The notes under the pieces are model-generated. The model had not been told where the DNA came from. It ran no database searches and saw only the letters and a program-made list of their open reading frames with translations. Positions 6,433-10,621 of a stretch of DNA of 10,621 nucleotides are shown piece after piece. The position numbers and the translations under genes were made by a program. Origin of the DNA: Deltaproteobacteria bacterium (GTDB lineage Bacteria > Desulfobacterota_B > Binatia > Bin18); the NCBI GenBank assembly GCA_012271025.1, contig JAAXHF010000236.1, positions 1 through 10,621 on the forward strand, read 5' to 3'. How positions within the stretch are numbered: the first letter of the stretch is position 1; each line of letters starts with the position of its first letter.

Positions 6433-7049
6433 GCGATCAGAACACGAGCATGGCCCTGCTCAAGGAGGTTCGTGAGCGGACCGGAGCCGGGGTTGTTGAT
6501 TGTAAAAAAGCCCTGAATGAGAGCGGTGGCGATATTGACAAGGCGATCACATTTTTGCGTGAAAAGGGGCTTGCCGCAGCCGCCAAGCGGGCCGGCCGGG
6601 CTGCGGCCCAGGGGATTGTCGGCTCATATATCCACGCTGGCGGCAAGATCGGGGTGTTGGTCGAGGTCAACTGCGAAACCGATTTTGTGGCTCGTACCGA
6701 GGAGTTTCAGCGGTTGGTCAAAGACCTCGGCATGCAGATTGCCGCCGCTCAGCCGCGCTATGTCCGGCGCGACGATATCCCGGCCGAGGAGGTGGAAAAA
6801 GAGCGGGCGATCTACCGCACCCAGACGCTGGCCGAGGGCAAACCCGAGAAGGTCATTGATCGTATTGTCGATGGACGCCTGGAGAAGTACTACGGAGAGA
6901 ACTGCCTCCTCGATCAGAGCTTTATCCGCGATACGGCAAAGACGGTCGAACAGCTGGTCAAGGAGATGGTTGCCCGCACCGGAGAAAATATTGTCGTTCG
7001 CCGCTTTTCCCGCTTCCAGATTGGCGAGGCCGGGGAAGCCGCCGACTAG
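6429..7049 (+). CDS. tsf: Elongation factor Ts (short form)
   Basis: Guanine-nucleotide exchange factor that regenerates EF-Tu-GTP in the cytoplasm. The 206 residues show the N-terminal UBA-like domain (about 8-50: [20 protein letters not shown], then [19 protein letters not shown]) and the core (about 55-200) with the conserved [11 protein letters not shown] (80-90), whose TDF residues belong to the EF-Tu-contacting motif. [12 protein letters not shown] and [16 protein letters not shown] follow. E. coli EF-Ts has 283 residues; this length matches the shorter form with a reduced core and coiled-coil region found in many other bacteria. The start is GTG at 6429, overlapping the rpsB stop by 4 nt (GTGA), so translation is probably coupled to S2. 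The conserved motif starts near the in-frame ATG at 6450, a weaker alternative start. Confidence 0.96.
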   Translation: MSDQNTSMALLKEVRERTGAGVVDCKKALNESGGDIDKAITFLREKGLAAAAKRAGRAAAQGIVGSYIHAGGKIGVLVEVNCETDFVARTEEFQRLVKDLGMQIAAAQPRYVRRDDIPAEEVEKERAIYRTQTLAEGKPEKVIDRIVDGRLEKYYGENCLLDQSFIRDTAKTVEQLVKEMVARTGENIVVRRFSRFQIGEAGEAAD

Positions 7050-7070
7050 CGTGGAGCGAACCAGCCACGC
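7049..7070 (+). other. Small inverted repeat in the tsf-pyrH gap
   Basis: GCGTGG (7049-7054) and CCACGC (7065-7070) can form a 6-bp stem with a 10-nt loop, starting at the last base of the tsf stop. The 10-bp palindrome CCCGGCCGGG (7070-7079) follows directly. There is no U tract, so it is not an intrinsic terminator. It could be an RNA processing or stabilising element, or chance in GC-rich DNA. Confidence 0.3.
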
Positions 7071-7082
7071 CCGGCCGGGATC

Positions 7083-7820
7083 ATGACTGCCGATTCCTCT
7101 CCGATCCCCTACAAACGGGTGTTACTGAAAATCGGCGGCGAAGCGCTGGCCGGCGACGGCGGGTATGGGATCGACGAGGCGGTCTTGTCGCGGATGGCCA
7201 ACGAGGTCAGGGAGGTCCACGACCTCGGCTGTGAAATCGCGCTGGTGATCGGCGGCGGTAATATCTTTCGGGGCCTGGCCGCCAGCGCCCGCGGCATGGC
7301 CCGGGCCACGGCCGACTACATGGGCATGCTGGCCACCCTGATCAATAGCCTGGCCATGCAGGAGGCGCTGGAAACGGTCGAGGTCCAGACCCGGGTGATG
7401 TCGGCCCTGAGCGTGTCGCAGGTGGCTGAGCCGTATATCCGGCGGCGGGCGACCCGTCATCTGGAAAAGGGGCGGGTGGTGATTTTTGCGGCAGGAACCG
7501 GCAATCCATATTTCACGACGGATACGGCGGCGAGTTTGCGGGCCATGGAGATCGGGGCGCAGATTATTTTCAAGGCCACCAAGGTTGACGGCATCTACGA
7601 TGCCGACCCGGTCCACGTCGCCGACGCCAAGCGCTATCACGAGGTCAGTTATATCGAGGTCTTGCAAAAAAACCTCAAAGTCATGGATTCGACCGCGATT
7701 TCTCTGTGTATGGACAACCGCCTGCCGATTCTGGTGTTCAGCATGCTGGAGACGGGCAATATCAAGCGAGCTGTGCTCGGAGAGCAGGTCGGAACCCTGG
7801 TCCATGGAGGGGCAGTATGA
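7083..7820 (+). CDS. pyrH: Uridylate (UMP) kinase PyrH
   Basis: Amino-acid-kinase-fold hexamer that converts UMP and ATP to UDP and ADP in pyrimidine nucleotide synthesis. In E. coli it is activated by GTP and inhibited by UTP. At 245 residues it is close to the E. coli length (241). Visible motifs are the N-terminal phosphate-binding KIGGEAL (16-22), GGGNIFRG (57-64), [20 protein letters not shown] (72-91), [13 protein letters not shown] (138-150) and the nucleotide-binding [13 protein letters not shown] (164-176). This is the bacterial PyrH subfamily, not the eukaryotic UMP/CMP kinase fold. The ATG at 7083 follows a 33-nt gap after tsf and lacks a strong ribosome site. The TGA at 7818-7820 overlaps the frr ATG, so the two are likely coupled. 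Confidence 0.97.
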   Translation: MTADSSPIPYKRVLLKIGGEALAGDGGYGIDEAVLSRMANEVREVHDLGCEIALVIGGGNIFRGLAASARGMARATADYMGMLATLINSLAMQEALETVEVQTRVMSALSVSQVAEPYIRRRATRHLEKGRVVIFAAGTGNPYFTTDTAASLRAMEIGAQIIFKATKVDGIYDADPVHVADAKRYHEVSYIEVLQKNLKVMDSTAISLCMDNRLPILVFSMLETGNIKRAVLGEQVGTLVHGGAV

Positions 7821-8374
7821 ATGCGCAACTACTGAACGAGCTGAAGAAAGAGGCCGACCATACCATTGAGTCTCTCAATAAAGAATTTCTCAAGGTGCGC
7901 ACCGGCCGAGCCTCAGTGGCTCTCATTGAGGGGGTGATGGTTGACTGCTATGGAGCCCCGACGCCTCTGAACCAAGTGGCCGCCCTGTCGGCACCCGAAC
8001 CCCGTCTGCTGCTGGCCCAGCCCTACGACCAGCATATCATCGGCGATATCGAAAAGGCGATCTATAAAGCCGACCTCGGGCTGACTCCGGTCAACGACGG
8101 CAAGGTCATCCGGGTGCCGCTGCCCGAGTTGACCGAGGAGCGCCGCAAGGAACTCGTGCGCCATATTCGGAAAATGGCCGAGGACTATCGGGTGTCGATG
8201 CGCAATCATCGCCGCAGCATCAACGACCGGGTCAAAAAAATGCAGAAGAACAAAGAAATGTCTGAGGATGAGGCACGGGCCACGCAAGACCAGATCCAGA
8301 AAATGACCAACGAGTCGATCGACAAGATTGGGCAGATCCTGCGGGTCAAGGAGGAGGATTTGCTGTCGGTATAA
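7817..8374 (+). CDS. frr: Ribosome recycling factor (RRF)
   Basis: Splits post-termination ribosomes together with EF-G. It is 185 residues long, exactly the E. coli length. It has the N-terminal helix with [10 protein letters not shown] (24-33), the small domain with [11 protein letters not shown] (45-55), DLGLTP (86-91), [16 protein letters not shown] (98-113) and the long helical return [20 protein letters not shown] (129-148), then [17 protein letters not shown]. The start is ATG at 7817 inside ATGA overlapping the pyrH stop. GGAGGGG at 7806-7812 is a good ribosome site at the right distance, and alignment to the family start confirms it. The frame is open further upstream (to 7706) but that overlaps pyrH and is not family-like. 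Confidence 0.97.
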   Translation: MNAQLLNELKKEADHTIESLNKEFLKVRTGRASVALIEGVMVDCYGAPTPLNQVAALSAPEPRLLLAQPYDQHIIGDIEKAIYKADLGLTPVNDGKVIRVPLPELTEERRKELVRHIRKMAEDYRVSMRNHRRSINDRVKKMQKNKEMSEDEARATQDQIQKMTNESIDKIGQILRVKEEDLLSV

Positions 8375-8389
8375 AGCCGGGAAAGCGCG

Positions 8390-8403
8390 CCGCCGAGCGG
8401 CGG
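8390..8403 (+). other. Small GC-rich inverted repeat in the frr-uppS gap
   Basis: CCGCC (8390-8394) and GGCGG (8399-8403) form a 5-bp stem around GAGC. No U tract follows, so intrinsic termination is unlikely. It sits just upstream of the uppS start candidates and might affect RNA stability or ribosome access, or mean nothing. Confidence 0.25.
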
Positions 8404-8425
8404 GCCGTACCTGGTGGGGGCGCGA

Positions 8426-9277
8426 GTGACGCAACAGAACCGACCGATGCAAAACGGCAGTCTTCAGCTCAGGCTGGCCGGTGAGAGGCCGGCTGGACCG
8501 GAGCCGGCCCAGCAGGAGCTGCAGCACCTGCGGCTGGACCGGCTGCCTCGACACGTCGCCATCATCATGGACGGCAACGGCCGCTGGGCGCAGCAGCGTG
8601 GTTTGCCCCGGACCGAAGGCCACAAACGGGCCAAAGAAACCGTCCGTACAATCGTCGAAACCAGCCGCGAACTCGGCCTCTCGTATCTGACCCTGTACGC
8701 CTTCTCGTCAGAAAACTGGCAGCGCCCCAGCGCTGAAATCCGCGTCCTGATGAGCCTCTTTCGTCGTTATTTGCGCAGTGAACTCGACCGTCTGATGGAC
8801 TACAATATCAGGCTGCTGGCCCTCGGCGATCTGGCCCGCCTGCCCGGGGCGGTCCGCTCGGCTTTTGACGAGGCGATTTTTGCGACGCGACACAACACCG
8901 GGCTGACCGTGGTCCTGGCGGTCAGCTATGGGGCGCGTGAAGAGATTGTCGCTGCGGTCCGGACCCTGGCCCGAGCTGCGCAGGAGGGCCGCCTGCGGCC
9001 TGAGGAGATCGACGAGCGGAGTGTGGCCCGGCATTTGTGGACGGCGGATATCCCCGATCCCGATTTCCTGATTCGGACCGGAAAAGAGATGCGGATCAGC
9101 AATTTTCTGCTGTGGCAGCTGGCCTATACCGAGTTGTACGTGACGGATACCCTGTGGCCGGACTTTGACCGTGAGCATTTTTTCCGCTCCCTGCTCGAAT
9201 ATCAGCGTCGCCAGCGGCGTTTTGGACGAACCGCCGAACAGCAGACCCTGAAAGGTCTCCGGCGGGCGGTAGGCTAG
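8426..9277 (+). CDS. uppS: Undecaprenyl diphosphate synthase (cis-prenyltransferase)
   Basis: Condenses isopentenyl units in cis onto farnesyl diphosphate to give the C55 carrier for peptidoglycan and O-antigen. Counted from the GTG at 8426 it has 283 residues. Motifs: HVAIIMDGNGRWA (43-55, catalytic Asp49), TEGHKRA, YAFSSENWQRP (91-101), SYGAREEI, and the C-terminal PDPDFLIRTGKEMR plus ISNFLLWQLAYTELYV. In the last motif most UppS proteins read RT(G/S)GE; here Lys replaces the second Gly, while Glu, Arg and Ser remain. About 40 residues precede the core, roughly 20 more than in E. coli, and look disordered. The start is uncertain: GTG 8426 has GGTGGGGG (8413-8420) upstream, GTG 8414 gives 287 residues, and ATG 8447 has no ribosome site. 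Its stop is 8 nt before cdsA. Confidence 0.95.
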   Translation: MTQQNRPMQNGSLQLRLAGERPAGPEPAQQELQHLRLDRLPRHVAIIMDGNGRWAQQRGLPRTEGHKRAKETVRTIVETSRELGLSYLTLYAFSSENWQRPSAEIRVLMSLFRRYLRSELDRLMDYNIRLLALGDLARLPGAVRSAFDEAIFATRHNTGLTVVLAVSYGAREEIVAAVRTLARAAQEGRLRPEEIDERSVARHLWTADIPDPDFLIRTGKEMRISNFLLWQLAYTELYVTDTLWPDFDREHFFRSLLEYQRRQRRFGRTAEQQTLKGLRRAVG

Positions 9278-9285
9278 GCGCAGGT

Positions 9286-10071
9286 GTGCTCCGCGACCGA
9301 CTCTTGACCGCAGCCCTTGCCCTGCCGCTCCTCGTCGTTTGCATCTGCTGCGCCCCGGTCTGGGTCTTCTCCGCGACCGTCTTTCTGCTGACCTGTCTCG
9401 GGCTGTACGAATTCTTTTCGCTGACACGGGATCACAATCCGCTTCCCTGCGGTCTGGGACTTGGCTGGGGCGGCGGCTTGGCGGCAGCCATGTGTGTCGG
9501 GCCCGGAGCGCTGGTCGGTGCGGTGTTGATCGCCGGATTTTTTCTCACCTTTGCCTGCGCTTTGCGCACGCCTCAGCCCGACAGGGGGCTGGCTGGAGTC
9601 AGTCTGACCCTGTTGGGGGTTGTGTACGTCGGTTTTTTGCTGCCCCACCTCGTCTGGGTCCGGCAGCTCCCGGACGGTGTCGGCTGGGTGTTTTTCCTGC
9701 TGCTGGTTGCTATGCTGGGCGATACCGGCGGCTATGCCGTTGGGCGGCTGTGGGGCACCCGTAAGCTCATTCCTCACATCAGTCCCGGCAAAACCCTTGA
9801 GGGCAGTGGGGGGGCGCTGCTCGGCAGTCTGGGGGCGGCCTGGATTGGCTGGGTGTGGTTGCTGCCGGAGCGGAGCTGGCCTGAGTTGAGCGTGCTGGCG
9901 GCCGTCCTGGCGGTCATGGCCCAGATTGGGGATCTGTGCGAATCGGCGGTCAAGCGGGCGTGCGGGGCAAAGGATTCGGGCCGGCTGTTCCCCGGCCATG
10001 GTGGTCTGCTGGACCGGGCCGATAGTTTGCTTTTCCCGGCCGCCTTTATCTATTACTATGGTGCCCTGTGA
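9286..10071 (+). CDS. cdsA: Phosphatidate cytidylyltransferase (CDP-diacylglycerol synthase)
   Basis: Integral inner-membrane enzyme that converts phosphatidic acid and CTP to CDP-diacylglycerol, the precursor of all major phospholipids. The 261 residues hold several hydrophobic segments (about 5-45, 62-92, 105-122, 132-145, 176-196, 200-215) and the family motifs GDTGGYAVGRLWG (145-157) and SPGKTLEGSGG (166-176). The C-terminal signature is nearly complete: SAVKRACGAKDSG (220-232) then FPGHGGLLDRADSLLF (235-250), with the HGG and DRxD residues. The GTG at 9286 is the start because the protein then begins LRDRLLTAALALPLL, the usual CdsA opening. The ribosome site is poor, and with only 8 nt after uppS, coupling is likely. 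E. coli has the same uppS-cdsA-rseP order. Confidence 0.95.
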   Translation: MLRDRLLTAALALPLLVVCICCAPVWVFSATVFLLTCLGLYEFFSLTRDHNPLPCGLGLGWGGGLAAAMCVGPGALVGAVLIAGFFLTFACALRTPQPDRGLAGVSLTLLGVVYVGFLLPHLVWVRQLPDGVGWVFFLLLVAMLGDTGGYAVGRLWGTRKLIPHISPGKTLEGSGGALLGSLGAAWIGWVWLLPERSWPELSVLAAVLAVMAQIGDLCESAVKRACGAKDSGRLFPGHGGLLDRADSLLFPAAFIYYYGAL

Positions 10072-10103
10072 GCCCAACTCGTGACTTGCGATGAGGAAGC
10101 CTC

Positions 10104-10621
10104 ATGGATCTGTCAACTCTGGATGTGATTTGGAAAGTCGTCCTGGTCTTTGGCCTGATTGTGTTCGTCCACGAACTCGGCCATTTCAGCCTGGCCAAGC
10201 TGGTCGGCGTTGGCGTCGAGCGGTTCTCGCTCGGCTTTGGACCCAAGCTCGTCGGACGCACGATTGGTGAGACGGAATACCTGATCAGTGCCGTGCCGCT
10301 GGGCGGCTATGTCAAGATGGTCGGCGAAGAAACGGGCGAGGAAATCGCCCCGGAAGATCTCCCGCGCTCCTTTCCCCATCAGTCGTTGCTGAGTCGTTTC
10401 CTGATCGTCGCCGCCGGGCCGTGCGCCAATATTGTGACTGCCTTTGTCCTGTTTGGCCTGGCCTTTGCCAGCTTTGGCATTCCAGTTGCGGTAGACGAGG
10501 CCAGGGTCGGCGGAATCGTACCCGACTCGCCAGCCCAGCAGGCCGGGCTGCAGCCCGGGGACGAGATTATGAGCATTGCGGGCAGCCGGGTACACACCTG
10601 GGAGGAAATGGCCGAACACAT
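10104..10621 (+). CDS. rseP: RseP-type site-2 intramembrane metalloprotease (N-terminal part, 3' end outside window)
   Basis: Membrane zinc protease of the S2P/M50 family. In E. coli, RseP cuts the anti-sigma factor RseA and clears signal peptides. The 172 complete codons in the window contain a first membrane helix (about 8-26) with the zinc-binding HELGH (23-27, catalytic Glu24), SLGFGPKL (42-49), PLGGYVKMVGE (65-75), the second membrane helix with AAGPCANIVTAFVLF (103-117) and the start of a PDZ domain (about 130 onward, VGGIVPDSPAQQAGLQPGDE). The distal zinc ligand in the last part of the protein is beyond the window. The ATG at 10104 has AGGA (10094-10097) 6 nt upstream, and the gap after cdsA is 32 nt. 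The name rseP rests on family and synteny; whether an RseA-like substrate exists is unknown. Confidence 0.94.
   Translation, partial: MDLSTLDVIWKVVLVFGLIVFVHELGHFSLAKLVGVGVERFSLGFGPKLVGRTIGETEYLISAVPLGGYVKMVGEETGEEIAPEDLPRSFPHQSLLSRFLIVAAGPCANIVTAFVLFGLAFASFGIPVAVDEARVGGIVPDSPAQQAGLQPGDEIMSIAGSRVHTWEEMAEH

Noticed and set aside
7706..7816. Upstream extension of frr inside pyrH
   Set aside because: The extension overlaps certain pyrH coding sequence. ATG 7817 has a strong ribosome site and gives the exact usual RRF length.
1..10621. Novel accessory system (defence, mobile element, secondary metabolism)
   Set aside because: Every large ORF with family support belongs to a well-known core family, all on one strand with tight spacing. 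There are no integrase, transposase, tRNA-borne att site or composition breaks that I can see by eye.

Overview
This is an ordinary chromosomal core region of a Gram-negative (diderm) bacterium of fairly high GC (about 60% by eye). Every gene I can support lies on the + strand. A diderm host is required by the TolB, Pal and CpoB cell-envelope genes at the left end and by the RseP-type protease at the right end. The gene content, the short EF-Ts, the APRTGKT P-loop of Rho and the paired cysteines near the Pal C-terminus fit an uncultivated lineage near the former Deltaproteobacteria (for example Desulfobacterota, Binatota or Tectomicrobia). That placement is inference and is weak without a tree.

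Layout. 1-1842: end of a tol-pal cluster, with tolB (5' end outside the window), pal and cpoB/ybgF. 1877-3814: ribF (riboflavin kinase/FAD synthetase) and an rluD-type pseudouridine synthase, close-packed and probably read from the same upstream promoter. 3815-4042: the largest gap (228 bp). It holds a good sigma70-type promoter overlapping the rluD stop, a C-rich, G-poor leader and a possible 22-codon leader ORF. 4043-5371: rho. 5372-5511: a 140 bp gap with a weak terminator candidate and a second sigma70-type promoter with an extended -10. 5512-8374: rpsB, tsf, pyrH and frr, linked by two 4-nt start/stop overlaps (rpsB/tsf and pyrH/frr). 8426-10621: uppS, cdsA and rseP (3' end outside the window). 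No stretch over 300 bases lacks a gene.

How the genes work together. TolB, Pal and CpoB act in the periplasm and outer membrane during envelope constriction. RibF makes FMN and FAD. RluD modifies 23S rRNA. Rho ends transcription. S2, EF-Ts and RRF serve translation. PyrH makes UDP for nucleotide and cell-wall precursors. UppS makes the undecaprenyl carrier, CdsA makes CDP-diacylglycerol and RseP is an intramembrane protease. The rpsB-tsf-pyrH-frr-uppS-cdsA-rseP order is the classic conserved bacterial cluster, here without dxr, and rho is not followed by rpmE.

I found no mobile element, CRISPR array, RNA gene, toxin-antitoxin pair, defence island or biosynthetic cluster, and nothing that looks like a new system. 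The points worth a second look are regulatory (rho leader, rpsB promoter with a C9 spacer) or small protein oddities (repeat-bearing S2 tail, an altered UppS motif).
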